Positions 53,101-60,826 of a DNA stretch of 64,000 nucleotides are shown in pieces. Position numbers and translations under genes: made by a program. The number at the start of each line of letters is the position of its first letter. The stretch's first letter is position 1. Origin of the DNA: JBCBSS01 sp039819065 (GTDB lineage Bacteria; Bacteroidota; Bacteroidia; Cytophagales; Cyclobacteriaceae); contig JBCBSS010000015.1 in assembly GCA_039819065.1 (NCBI GenBank), forward strand, positions 15,158 through 79,157, written 5' to 3'. The notes beneath the pieces were generated by a model. It did no database searches. It was not told the DNA's origin and saw only the letters and a program-made list of their open reading frames with translations.

Positions 53101-54534
53101 ATGCTAACAGCTACCACAGATATTTTCGGGTTTCTCCCTATGGCATTTAGTAGTTCGGCAGGTGCTGAGGTTCAGCGCCCATTGGCCACTGTAGTGATAG
53201 GTGGTATGCTTACGGCTACCCTTCTAACCTTGGTGGTCCTTCCTGTGCTCTATACGTTCGTAGAAAGTAGAAGCGAACGAAAAGGTCTGAAGATGCCGAA
53301 TGCCAATCTGATCCTAATACTCTTGTGTTTTGGCGGTTTTTTTAGTGTACCAACTATCTCTAACGCCCAAGGGCAAGACAGGCACAAATTGCAAACTATT
53401 ACTTTGGAGCAAGCCAAAAAGAGAGCGATTGATAATTATCCGAAAATCCAATCAGCACAATTAGAAATAGATAATCAAGAGGCGCTAAAAAAGACAGCCT
53501 GGGATTTTGGGAATACACAGGTGTTTACTGGAAAAGAGGAAGTAGGAAATGGATCAGAGGGTGTGGTCACCCAATTCGGTATTCAGCAGCAGCAAATTGA
53601 TCTTTTTGGTATAGTCCCAAGACTCAGACTTCAAAAAGAAAGGATAGCAATGGCAGAAGCTGCACTTGATCTCACGGTCATAGAGTTGGAACGAGAAGTG
53701 AGTAAAGCCTGGGCGCAAGTATACGCTTCAAAAAACACCTGCAGTGTTTATGAGCGATTAGATTCAGTGTTTATAGATATCGAACGAGCTGCCAAAATCA
53801 GATTGGAAACAGAAGCGACTTCCAAGCTAGAATACCTCGCTACTTCCAATCAGGCAACACAGGTACAGATACAGAAAGAGCAGGCTTTTCGTGATTACTT
53901 AAGTGCCCTGCAACAGCTAAACCTTTGGTTTGTAAGCGATACCCTTTTCACAGTTCCGGATATTCCAGCAAGTGCGTTTGATCAGCCGCTAAATGATGTA
54001 GCTGATTCACTTGTTAATCACCCGCTATTGAATTTATCCAAACAACAATTGGAAGTGGCTGATGCTTCAGTAAAAGAAAAACGATCACAATTTCTTCCGC
54101 AGCTTCAGGGACAGTATGGACGTCAGCAAGTGGATGGTCGATCCGGGTTCTACCAATACCAGGTAGGTGTTCGCATACCGTTGTTTTTTGGCCCTGAGCT
54201 AGGGAGAACCCAATCTGCGAAGATTCAGCGAGACATTGCCAATCAAAATTTGCTTCAAACTCAATTAGAATTGAACGCCACTTATCTAAATGTGAGAGAG
54301 CAATACCTGAAATGGCGTAATTCATGGAGATACTATCAGGATACGGCACTTCCGCTGGCTGAGGAACAGCGACAGGGTGCAATCATAGCTTATCGCGAAG
54401 GAGCTATTGATTACGTTTCGTTTCTCCAAAACATCCGGGATGCTATTCGCATGGAAGTAGATGCATGGGAAGCATTTGGCAACTATCTGGATAGCCGCTA
54501 TCAACTGGAATATTTCTTAAAAACATCGAATTAG
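50131..54534 (+). CDS. czcA: CzcA-type metal RND pump fused to a TolC-like channel
   Basis: Residues 1 to about 1050 are a complete HME-type RND pump (FSIKNKFIVGLLTLGLIG; GAIDFGIIIDGAVIIIEG in helix 4; GVAVLNGLVLINRF in helix 10). Residues about 1080-1467 are an outer-membrane efflux domain (LEQAKKRAIDNYPKIQSAQLE and coiled-coil repeats). A short hydrophobic segment, ANLILILLCFGGFFSVPTISNAQ, joins them and resembles a signal peptide. Such fusions are known in Bacteroidota. The likely substrates are Co, Zn or Cd. Confidence 0.92.
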   Translation: MINKIISFSIKNKFIVGLLTLGLIGVGIYSMSTVNLGSVPDITNNQVQVMTVSPNLATEDIEQFVTYPVELAMGNLPGVDEIRSISRFGLSVVTIVFEDDMGTYLPRQLVQEKLNELGKTIPEKFGSPTMGPISTGLGQIYEYTIQPKEGYETKYSPTELRTIQDWIVKRQLTLLDGVVEVNSFGGYIKQYEVAISPDKLNAQNVSISQVYEALARNNVNTGGAYIEKNRMSNFIRGEGLIRSLEDIRKVVVKTENNIPVTIGDIASKVHFGHQVRYGAFTQDGKEAVGGIIMMLKGSNPNAVIQNVKSRMEEVEKSLPEGLEINAIIDRSDLISRTTSTVKTNLIEGALIVIFALVILLGSLRGGIITATTIPLSLLFAFILMKQFNVWASLMSLGAIDFGIIIDGAVIIIEGTVYEIQKRIRSGKLGFDQKVMDDLAYEAGSTMMSSAFFGQIIILIVFAPILFLTGVEGKMFQPMAYTFGFAMIGAIVLCLTYVPMMSALLMKPIRNKKNWFGRLERSLENVSDELIGGIHRSYLPVLKSALQFKTQVIVVAIILLGLAAFTFSQMGGEFVPQLDEGDLAMQALIRPGSSLSESKDVSIKIENILLDNFPEIRTVTARIGVADIPTDPMPMDIADMYLILEKNKDKWVSAESKDELIEKIKDKLDQQLVGVNLVFTQPVELRFNELLEGVREDIAVKLYGEDLDILATKVQEMADIISTVPGAGDVNAERTSGLPQMTVRYNRKKVAQYGLDIQKLNEYVSAAFAGGVAGVVFEGEKRFDLVIRFDEAHRKSIDDLRTLFIDLPDGTQVPIKEVADISYVPGPMQISRDNTYRRTYVGVNTRGRDVESVVKDIQQKLDEQLDLPAGYYITYGGEFENLERAKSRLSIVVPIALFLIFVLLYFALGSFTQSIMIYIAIPLAAIGGVFALWLRDMPFSISAGVGFIVLFGVAVLNGLVLINRFNSLKEEGVTSIRERILTGTKERIRPIMLTATTDIFGFLPMAFSSSAGAEVQRPLATVVIGGMLTATLLTLVVLPVLYTFVESRSERKGLKMPNANLILILLCFGGFFSVPTISNAQGQDRHKLQTITLEQAKKRAIDNYPKIQSAQLEIDNQEALKKTAWDFGNTQVFTGKEEVGNGSEGVVTQFGIQQQQIDLFGIVPRLRLQKERIAMAEAALDLTVIELEREVSKAWAQVYASKNTCSVYERLDSVFIDIERAAKIRLETEATSKLEYLATSNQATQVQIQKEQAFRDYLSALQQLNLWFVSDTLFTVPDIPASAFDQPLNDVADSLVNHPLLNLSKQQLEVADASVKEKRSQFLPQLQGQYGRQQVDGRSGFYQYQVGVRIPLFFGPELGRTQSAKIQRDIANQNLLQTQLELNATYLNVREQYLKWRNSWRYYQDTALPLAEEQRQGAIIAYREGAIDYVSFLQNIRDAIRMEVDAWEAFGNYLDSRYQLEYFLKTSN

Positions 54535-54572
54535 AATTCACGGATTAATTAATCCCTAAAAATATAAAAGCA

Positions 54573-55808
54573 ATGAAAAGTCAATTTATATACCTGGTTA
54601 CCCTGATCATCTCAGTTGTAGTGTTTACCGGTTGTGGTAACAACTCAGCTGAACCGAATAATGAAGAACAAACCGAACATGAAGAACAAACCGAACATGA
54701 AGAACAAACCGAACATGAAGAACACGCTGAAAGTGAAATGGCAACTGTGCACCTCTCTCAATTAAAATTTGAAAGCCTGGGGGTCAAAATAGATACGCTT
54801 CCTACCCGCGTTTTATCGGGCATAGTTGAGGCTAATGGTCAATTGGAGGTGCCACCTCAACACGAAGCAACTGTTACCGCTATTCTTGGCGCAAATATTA
54901 CTTCCATCAAGGTAATTGAAGGGGATAAGGTACGTAAAGGTCAAGTTTTGGCATATCTATCACACCCAAATCTAACACAGCTTCAAACGAACTATGTGAA
55001 GGCTTACAGTCGATTACAATACCTGGAACAAGAAATGCAGCGACAGAAACGGCTCTACGAAGAAGAAGTTGGGTCAGGAAAAACCTATCAGGAAACATTG
55101 GCAGATTATAAGGGAATGAAGGGAGAAGTCAAAGGATATGAAGTCCAACTAAAACAACTTAGCCTGAATGTTTCTAAAGTTCAGGAGGGGGATATTTACC
55201 AGTATGTACCCGTAATTAGTCCCATTGATGGTCATATTGAGAAGGTGCTGATACAGGTTGGGCAGTTTGTAGAACCCCAAACTAAAATGTTTATGATTGT
55301 TAATACAGATCATGTGCATGCCGACCTGATGGTGTTTGAAAAAGACGTTTACAAGGTGAAGAAAGGCCAAAAAATTTCCTTTACTATAACATCCGTGCCA
55401 GACTCTCAGCTTACCGCACAAATTTACTCTGTAGGTAAAAAGTTCGAGCAAAACCCCAAGGCTATTCACGTTCATGCTGAAATAACTGGAAAGGAGGACT
55501 TTCTCCTTCCAGGGATGTACATCAATGGGAGAATCCATACAGGAGAAAAACCAGTAATGGCTTTACCTGAATCAGCAATCATAGAAGAGGAAGGTAAGCC
55601 CTACATTTTCACTACAGAGGTTCGTCAGAAAGATGGAGAGACAGAGTGGAGCTTCAACGCTGTTGAAATTCGAACGGGATTAATTGATGAAGGATGGGTG
55701 GAAATTAAATTGCTGGAGCCTCTTCCCGATGGGACTAAAGTCGCCTGGAACAATGCCTATTACCTCATTTCGGAAATGAAAAAAGGAGAAACAGAACATG
55801 AGCATTAA
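54573..55808 (+). CDS. RND efflux periplasmic adaptor (CzcB type)
   Basis: The 411-residue protein has a lipoprotein signal (VVFTGC). It has a repeat of six residues EEQTEH three times (three 18-bp DNA repeats at 54663-54716), then a two-half lipoyl adaptor core (ILGANITSIKVIEGDKVRKGQ; VISPIDGHIEKVLIQVGQFVEP). It joins the CzcA-TolC pump to the outer membrane. The acid/His repeat may bind metal. It overlaps the next gene by 11 bases. Confidence 0.92.
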   Translation: MKSQFIYLVTLIISVVVFTGCGNNSAEPNNEEQTEHEEQTEHEEQTEHEEHAESEMATVHLSQLKFESLGVKIDTLPTRVLSGIVEANGQLEVPPQHEATVTAILGANITSIKVIEGDKVRKGQVLAYLSHPNLTQLQTNYVKAYSRLQYLEQEMQRQKRLYEEEVGSGKTYQETLADYKGMKGEVKGYEVQLKQLSLNVSKVQEGDIYQYVPVISPIDGHIEKVLIQVGQFVEPQTKMFMIVNTDHVHADLMVFEKDVYKVKKGQKISFTITSVPDSQLTAQIYSVGKKFEQNPKAIHVHAEITGKEDFLLPGMYINGRIHTGEKPVMALPESAIIEEEGKPYIFTTEVRQKDGETEWSFNAVEIRTGLIDEGWVEIKLLEPLPDGTKVAWNNAYYLISEMKKGETEHEH

Positions 55809-56595
55809 TAAAACCACATTTCATATTAAGGACATGGATTGCCCCTCTGAGGAGCAAATGATTCGGATGAAATTGGAACCTCTTAGCCAGGTAAAGCATT
55901 TAGAATTTGATATTCCCGCACGTAAGTTGGAAGTCTTCCATCAGGAGGAAGTGCAAGCTATACATGAAGCTATTAGTGAACTCAACCTCAATGATCGACT
56001 TGAGGACACATCAGAGGCAGAACTTCCTATAGGAACCGATGATTCACATCAGCGAAAGATATTGCGGTGGGTGCTGGGTATCAACTTCGGATTTTTTGTT
56101 ATAGAAATGACCACCGGATGGATTTCTCGGTCTATGGGACTGATAGCTGACTCGCTGGATATGCTCGCAGATTCAATTGTGTATGGGCTAAGTCTTTTCG
56201 CTGTAGGAGCTGCCTCTTCACGTAAGAAAAAAGTGGCTAAGATAAGCGGGTATTTCCAGATGGGCTTGGCTTTGCTTGGTTTCTCAGAAGTACTCAGAAG
56301 GTTCTTTATCGAAAGCGAAACACCACTTTTCCAGTGGATGATTATCATTTCTACTCTGGCTTTAGTAGGCAATATGGTCTCGCTCTGGCTGATCAACAAG
56401 GCTAAAAGCAATGAGGCTCACATGCAAGCCAGTGCCATTTTTACTTCAAATGACATCATCGTCAACGGAGGGGTAATACTGGCTGGAGGGCTGGTTTATT
56501 GGCTTGATAGTAAATGGCCTGACTTGATTGTTGGTGGTATTGTCTTCGGTTTCGTAATGCGGGGAGCTATTCGAATTTTAAACCTTTCAAAGTAA
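55798..56595 (+). CDS. cation transporter (CDF-like) with N-terminal HMA-type domain
   Basis: The 265-residue protein has an HMA-like start with a degenerate Cys site (IKDMDCPSEEQMIRMKL: one Cys, no CxxC). Six membrane helices follow (TGWISRSMGLIADSLDMLADSIVYGLSLFAVG), typical of CDF/CzcD-like transporters with the DSLDMLADS metal site. It may export divalent cations to the periplasm. It sits between the adaptor and the DUF3703 gene. Confidence 0.85.
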   Translation: MSINKTTFHIKDMDCPSEEQMIRMKLEPLSQVKHLEFDIPARKLEVFHQEEVQAIHEAISELNLNDRLEDTSEAELPIGTDDSHQRKILRWVLGINFGFFVIEMTTGWISRSMGLIADSLDMLADSIVYGLSLFAVGAASSRKKKVAKISGYFQMGLALLGFSEVLRRFFIESETPLFQWMIIISTLALVGNMVSLWLINKAKSNEAHMQASAIFTSNDIIVNGGVILAGGLVYWLDSKWPDLIVGGIVFGFVMRGAIRILNLSK

Positions 56596-56598
56596 CCT

Positions 56599-56982
56599 AT
56601 GAAGCTATATACAACAATACCCAAAACGCTGAAACCCTACTTCGATCAAGAACTGAAGGAATATAAAAGGCACTTGGACTCAGGCAACCTTCAAACCGCA
56701 TGGTGTCATTTAGAGCGAGCGCATATCATCGGTCAAGCATACCCTTACCGTCATAGTTATGTACACTGGAAAATGCTTTTGTTCGGCATTCGAATCAAAG
56801 ACACCAAAGAAGTGATTGGCCAGATTCCACGTCTTTTGATTGGAGGGGTTAAATCATTTGTGGGGAAGATCCCCGTGGGCAATACAGGTGGGGCAAATAT
56901 TCCACCATTGAAACCCCTACCGATTTCAGAAGAATTACTATCGATTTTCAAAAAAGCAGGACTAGAAAACTATGGGACATAA
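56599..56982 (+). CDS. DUF3703 protein
   Basis: The 127-residue protein matches DUF3703 (HLERAHIIGQAYPYRHSYVHWKMLLFGIRIKDTKEVIGQIPRLLIG), a family found beside CzcD and other metal transporters. It has conserved His and Arg residues but no Cys pairs. The function is unknown, perhaps an accessory to metal efflux. It overlaps the CDF gene by 11 bases. Confidence 0.85.
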   Translation: MKLYTTIPKTLKPYFDQELKEYKRHLDSGNLQTAWCHLERAHIIGQAYPYRHSYVHWKMLLFGIRIKDTKEVIGQIPRLLIGGVKSFVGKIPVGNTGGANIPPLKPLPISEELLSIFKKAGLENYGT

Positions 56983-57859
56983 CCACGATCACTCACATAA
57001 CCATTCAGAAGGCAATGTAAAAGTTGCTTTCTTTCTCAATCTGAGTTTCACCATTATTGAGATTATCGGAGGGCTTTACACCAACAGTTTAGCTATTCTT
57101 TCCGATGCGTTACACGATTTGGGAGATAGCTTGAGCTTGGGGCTATCCTGGTATTTTCAAAAGCTATCCAAAAAAGGCAGAACCAAAACATTTTCTTACG
57201 GATACAAACGCTTCTCATTGCTTGGCGCAATTATCAACTCCATTGTACTAGTAGCAGGATCTATATTTATCCTAACCAAAGCGATTCCAGAGTTATTCAA
57301 TCCCGAAGAAACCAATGTGCAGGGAATGCTATATCTATCAATCCTGGGGATTGTGGTCAATGGTGCTGCAGTACTCAAACTCAGAAAAGGTGAATCTTTA
57401 AATGAGAAAGTTGTCTCACTACACCTGCTGGAAGATGTTTTAGGTTGGGTAGCAGTTCTCATCGGTAGTATTGTGATGATGCTCGTTGATGCCCCTTTTA
57501 TCGATCCATTACTTTCTGTGCTCATTTCGCTCTTCGTATTGTACAACGTTTATAAAAATCTTAAAAAGAGTTTATTAGTCATACTCCAGGGCATTCCCGA
57601 GAAAGTATCCATAGACGACATTCGGCAGAAGCTCAAGGATATGGCGGAAGTAATTGACATTCACGATTGCCATGCCTGGTCAATGGATGGTCAATACAAT
57701 ATCCTGACCATACACCTGCAATTGGACAAAGACTACAAACTATCTGAGCAAGCCAGACTAAAGGAAACCGTACGCTCTAAGTTGAAAGACGAATCCATCA
57801 ATCACATCACTATTGAGTTTGAAGGACAAGATGAGCATTGTGGATTGCAAGACTGCTAA
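56972..57859 (+). CDS. czcD: CDF-family cation efflux protein (CzcD type)
   Basis: The 295-residue protein has a His-rich start (MGHNHDHSHNHSEG), six helices with LAILSDALHDLGDSLSLGLSWYF (metal site HDLGD) and the C-terminal cytosolic domain (VIDIHDCHAWSMDGQYNILTIHLQLD). It exports Zn, Co or Cd by proton antiport. It complements the RND pump, which clears the periplasm. Confidence 0.94.
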   Translation: MGHNHDHSHNHSEGNVKVAFFLNLSFTIIEIIGGLYTNSLAILSDALHDLGDSLSLGLSWYFQKLSKKGRTKTFSYGYKRFSLLGAIINSIVLVAGSIFILTKAIPELFNPEETNVQGMLYLSILGIVVNGAAVLKLRKGESLNEKVVSLHLLEDVLGWVAVLIGSIVMMLVDAPFIDPLLSVLISLFVLYNVYKNLKKSLLVILQGIPEKVSIDDIRQKLKDMAEVIDIHDCHAWSMDGQYNILTIHLQLDKDYKLSEQARLKETVRSKLKDESINHITIEFEGQDEHCGLQDC

Positions 57860-57879
57860 ATAATTCTAGCAATACTGTT

Positions 57880-58098
57880 GTGCCAAAATATACCCCTGAA
57901 GAAATATTAGCTAAGTATCCTGAACTACAGACGAAACTAAACTGGAGAAAGCAGGATATAGGCATATTTCTCAGGTGTAAGCTCGTGAGAGGATATTATG
58001 ACAGTAAAAGGAGAGTGACCGTAATTGATGAAAGGTCACTAGTTGAACTGATGGAATTTGCTAACGATAACCTGGATAAACAGAAAGTGGATATTTAG
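57880..58098 (+). CDS. 72-residue protein of unknown function, copy 2
   Basis: The GTG at 57880 gives a protein almost identical to that at 45450-45668, with the same length and the same start codon. An upstream extension from 57838 overlaps czcD in another frame and is not conserved in copy 1, so it is rejected. The two copies define direct repeats of about 215 bp, 12.4 kb apart. Confidence 0.75.
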   Translation: MPKYTPEEILAKYPELQTKLNWRKQDIGIFLRCKLVRGYYDSKRRVTVIDERSLVELMEFANDNLDKQKVDI

Positions 58099-58265
58099 TT
58101 TATGTCAGAATTATTGCTTTTATCGGATGCAGAAGTCTCCTTTTGCATTCTATCATAAATCTTGTAACACTCTTCTTTTGAGACAGGTTGCTTGGCCTTA
58201 AGCGAGGTGTATAACACCTCAACCGCCTCTTCTCTCTCCTCTTCCTTTGACTTTTGACGTTTCAT
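58095..58265 (-). CDS. small charged protein of 56 residues
   Basis: On the minus strand ATG 58265 opens a 56-residue frame (MKRQKSKEEEREEAVEVLYT...) that is strongly charged and helical, with one Cys. It ends at TAA 58095, overlapping the end of the 72-residue gene by four bases. Frame length and codon composition suggest a real gene; no family is recognised. Confidence 0.45.
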   Translation of the reverse strand: MKRQKSKEEEREEAVEVLYTSLKAKQPVSKEECYKIYDRMQKETSASDKSNNSDIN

Positions 58266-58393
58266 GATGGTTTTTCGACTAATCGTGAATTTAAATATAC
58301 CAAATGGATTTTCAAATATTGATCAAAAAGTTACTAATAAGTATGAATTAATAAGTGGTAACAAATGAATAGGATGGCTTATTTATTTGCCGG

Positions 58394-58633
58394 ATGTCCA
58401 AACACGATGAATTCACAAAAGAACATCTAAAAAAACTAGGAGACCGCATAAAAACTCTCAGGATCTCAAAAGGTTATACGAACTACGAATATTTCGCCTA
58501 TGAACACAATATTCCCAGGGCGCAGTTTGGCCGATATGAACGAGGTGAAGATTTACGATTTAGCAGTCTGGTGAAGGTTGTTAAAGCTTTCGGCATGACA
58601 TTGCCTGAGTTTTTTAGCGAAGGATTTGACTAG
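58394..58633 (+). CDS. XRE-family helix-turn-helix regulator
   Basis: The 79-residue protein is a single Cro/CI-type domain (LGDRIKTLRISKGYTNYEYFAYEHNIPRAQFGRYERGEDLRFSSLVKVVKAFG). It is the only plus-strand gene in the last 6 kb and may regulate the facing minus-strand module. It converges with the gene ending at 58630. Confidence 0.9.
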   Translation: MSKHDEFTKEHLKKLGDRIKTLRISKGYTNYEYFAYEHNIPRAQFGRYERGEDLRFSSLVKVVKAFGMTLPEFFSEGFD

Positions 58634-59295
58634 AAAATTTTACCAATCAACGATTTTTTTCTGTCCAGCACTATAGTGTATAGACTGTCAGCTTTGGATC
58701 CAGGGTTGTCAAACTTAATTTCTGCCACTGCTCGTTTTCTTCGCAATAGATTAAAAGGTTTCTTTCCGGGTCTTCTGTAATAGTAGAAAATATCAAAATT
58801 GTGAATCACCTGATAGTTGGCCATCAAAGTATCCAGATCGGGAACATAGAGGCCTTGAAATTTCAAATCAGGTTTGTCAATCAAAAATTTCTTTGCGGGA
58901 ATAGGAATCATGGCTTTAGGTTGTTCCATTAAATAAACAGTATCAATTGAGCCAGTTTGAAAAGTCCCTGCTGTGGATGATCTGACTGATGAATAGCTAA
59001 TCAGATTCCGCTTCAGGTTGCCCACTTCCTTTCGAATGGTTTCTTTGAGGTTGGATTCTAAAACCAACTTAGCGTTGGCTGCATCGATCTCTGCAATCTG
59101 CGCCCTTGCCCTGTTCTTTCCTGATTCGTCTCTCCAGATTTGGATCTCTTTTCGACTGATCTCATAAATGTCCTTATAATCTTCTGTTTTAGACATCTCC
59201 CTCCTTAACAAGTAAGAAAGTATGATGATCACGAGTAGTTGAACGATCCAATAATATTTCCATACGTACCTCAGTGTAGTCAATATCATAATCAT
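58630..59295 (-). CDS. membrane-anchored protein of the phage/ICE-like module
   Basis: The 221-residue protein has one N-terminal helix (YYWIVQLLVIIILSYLL), a coiled-coil (residues about 35-90) and a soluble domain. The layout resembles DUF6549-type phage proteins, but assignment is tentative. It overlaps the next upstream gene by four bases (ATGA), forming an operon with the genes up to 60771. Confidence 0.65.
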   Translation of the reverse strand: MIMILTTLRYVWKYYWIVQLLVIIILSYLLRREMSKTEDYKDIYEISRKEIQIWRDESGKNRARAQIAEIDAANAKLVLESNLKETIRKEVGNLKRNLISYSSVRSSTAGTFQTGSIDTVYLMEQPKAMIPIPAKKFLIDKPDLKFQGLYVPDLDTLMANYQVIHNFDIFYYYRRPGKKPFNLLRRKRAVAEIKFDNPGSKADSLYTIVLDRKKSLIGKIF

Positions 59296-59600
59296 GGGGT
59301 GTTGGTTTTGGTTGACTTATCCGCTTTGTCTTTTAGCTCCAGCTTGATCTCATACAGTAGTTTGGTCACTTCATTGGTATGCTTAGTCACTTGAAGTATC
59401 AGCTTCTCATGTGAGTTTTCCAATCCGGCTCTTTTCTCCTTTTCACTGGCGATTTCAAATTCAAGTTGCGCCAATTTTACATTGACATTAACCCAAAGAC
59501 CGACTATGACAATGAGTAAACTGATCGAGCTCATCAATAGATGCCCTACATTCAAAGTCGTATTCAATCTTATGGATGGATCTATATTGTCCTTATTCAT
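59292..59600 (-). CDS. small single-helix coiled-coil membrane protein
   Basis: Start at ATG 59600 (MNKDNIDPSIRLN) is preferred, because the longer frame overlaps the ATPase gene. The 102 residues contain one membrane helix (LLMSSISLLIVIVGLWVNV) and then a long coiled coil (LEFEIASEKEKRAGLENSHEK). This size and layout are common in phage lysis or conjugation modules, but no family is certain. Confidence 0.6.
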   Translation of the reverse strand: MNKDNIDPSIRLNTTLNVGHLLMSSISLLIVIVGLWVNVNVKLAQLEFEIASEKEKRAGLENSHEKLILQVTKHTNEVTKLLYEIKLELKDKADKSTKTNTP

Positions 59601-60771
59601 CGCCTTCTTCAATGAAATCCTCCTGTAATAGTTGACGTGAGTGAATGTTGTATTGGAGGCCTGTTTCCCCATACCGATTTTTGGTTGCAACAGCATAGTT
59701 ATTCCTGAATGTGTCATCAACTTTCACTACTTCCAGGTTAATTCCTGCATCGAAAAGTGGAGCTGTGCCACCTCTAATCGTTCCCTGGGTGGTACGCTGA
59801 AAAATCACGATAAAGATGGTGTCAGGGAACTCTTTTCTTAGTTTGTCGAACAAGGAAGAATGGACATTTAGCTTGTTCCAACTATCAATGATCACCACAT
59901 CGAAATCCTTGGCTGATTTTCGGATGGTCTCAAATCCGTCAGGCAACTGATCCGTGATGAAAATTTTGTCTTGATTTGAAGGATGCACATATTCCTCTCG
60001 CATTCTTCGTATCAGATCAGATCGCTTGCCAATCTCCAATGAGAATACGGCTATACGATTGCCTAGAGCTGCAAAAGCATCTGCTAATTGATAACCGAAC
60101 CGGGTTTTACCGCCACCCTGATCTCCCTCAAGCGTGATGGCCAGCTCGAAACGCTCTAAATCACCTAGTAGTTTTCCTAAGTCTCCCGGCAGCTTAAAGG
60201 AATCCTCAGATGGGTCACTTTGTATGTGATCCATCGATTCGAAGATGGACGATTTCTTTGGGCTTCTTATCTTGGCTGCCGAAGCATCCGGAATACCATC
60301 TAAGGTGGTGGGTTTTTGACATGTTGTAAGCTCTGCTAACCAATCCTTTCCTATTTGAATCTTGATTTCCTTCCCCTCACCCAATCGATTGTATTGGGCT
60401 ATGAGTTTGTCCTGAATTTTCTCAATGTGTCGTGCATACAGCGATGATTTTCGGATTTGCTTTTTGATGATGGCTCGTTGCAAGGATTGAATGAACCTCC
60501 CTATCTCTTCTCTAGTCAGCGTCTTATTATTGAACTTTACAAATCGGGTAATAAAAGATACATCTTGGCCAGCATCCGATCCCCTTCGTTTTTGTCTGAG
60601 ATGTTCATTGAGTCTTATTAGATAAAGGTCAATGGATTCTTTGACCGTTTTATCCTTCTCATACCAGTCTCTTGCCTCTATCAAAAAGTCATGGCCCTCT
60701 TGAAAGACTTTAGGTAGACTTGAAAGATTGATCTGCTTGATCGACTTGTTATAGTTGGAAATGGAGATCAT
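59593..60771 (-). CDS. RecA/RadA-fold ATPase
   Basis: The 392-residue protein has an N-terminal helical part (residues 1-130) and a C-terminal ATPase core with Walker A EGDQGGGKTRFGYQL near residue 218 and Walker B DVVIIDSWNK. VFSLEIGKRSDLIRRM also resembles DnaB/RadA-type proteins. It may be a replication or recombination ATPase of a mobile element. It overlaps the next gene by 8 bases. Confidence 0.75.
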   Translation of the reverse strand: MISISNYNKSIKQINLSSLPKVFQEGHDFLIEARDWYEKDKTVKESIDLYLIRLNEHLRQKRRGSDAGQDVSFITRFVKFNNKTLTREEIGRFIQSLQRAIIKKQIRKSSLYARHIEKIQDKLIAQYNRLGEGKEIKIQIGKDWLAELTTCQKPTTLDGIPDASAAKIRSPKKSSIFESMDHIQSDPSEDSFKLPGDLGKLLGDLERFELAITLEGDQGGGKTRFGYQLADAFAALGNRIAVFSLEIGKRSDLIRRMREEYVHPSNQDKIFITDQLPDGFETIRKSAKDFDVVIIDSWNKLNVHSSLFDKLRKEFPDTIFIVIFQRTTQGTIRGGTAPLFDAGINLEVVKVDDTFRNNYAVATKNRYGETGLQYNIHSRQLLQEDFIEEGDE

Positions 60772-60826
60772 AGAGTAATGATAGGCTCATTTATAAATGA
60801 GGTTTCTGCTTTCTTCCCGTTTGTTC

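Noticed and set aside
54663..54716. Three 18-bp repeats as a possible CRISPR or regulatory array
   Set aside because: They are in frame and encode EEQTEH three times, so this is a coding microrepeat. No CRISPR array is seen in the window.
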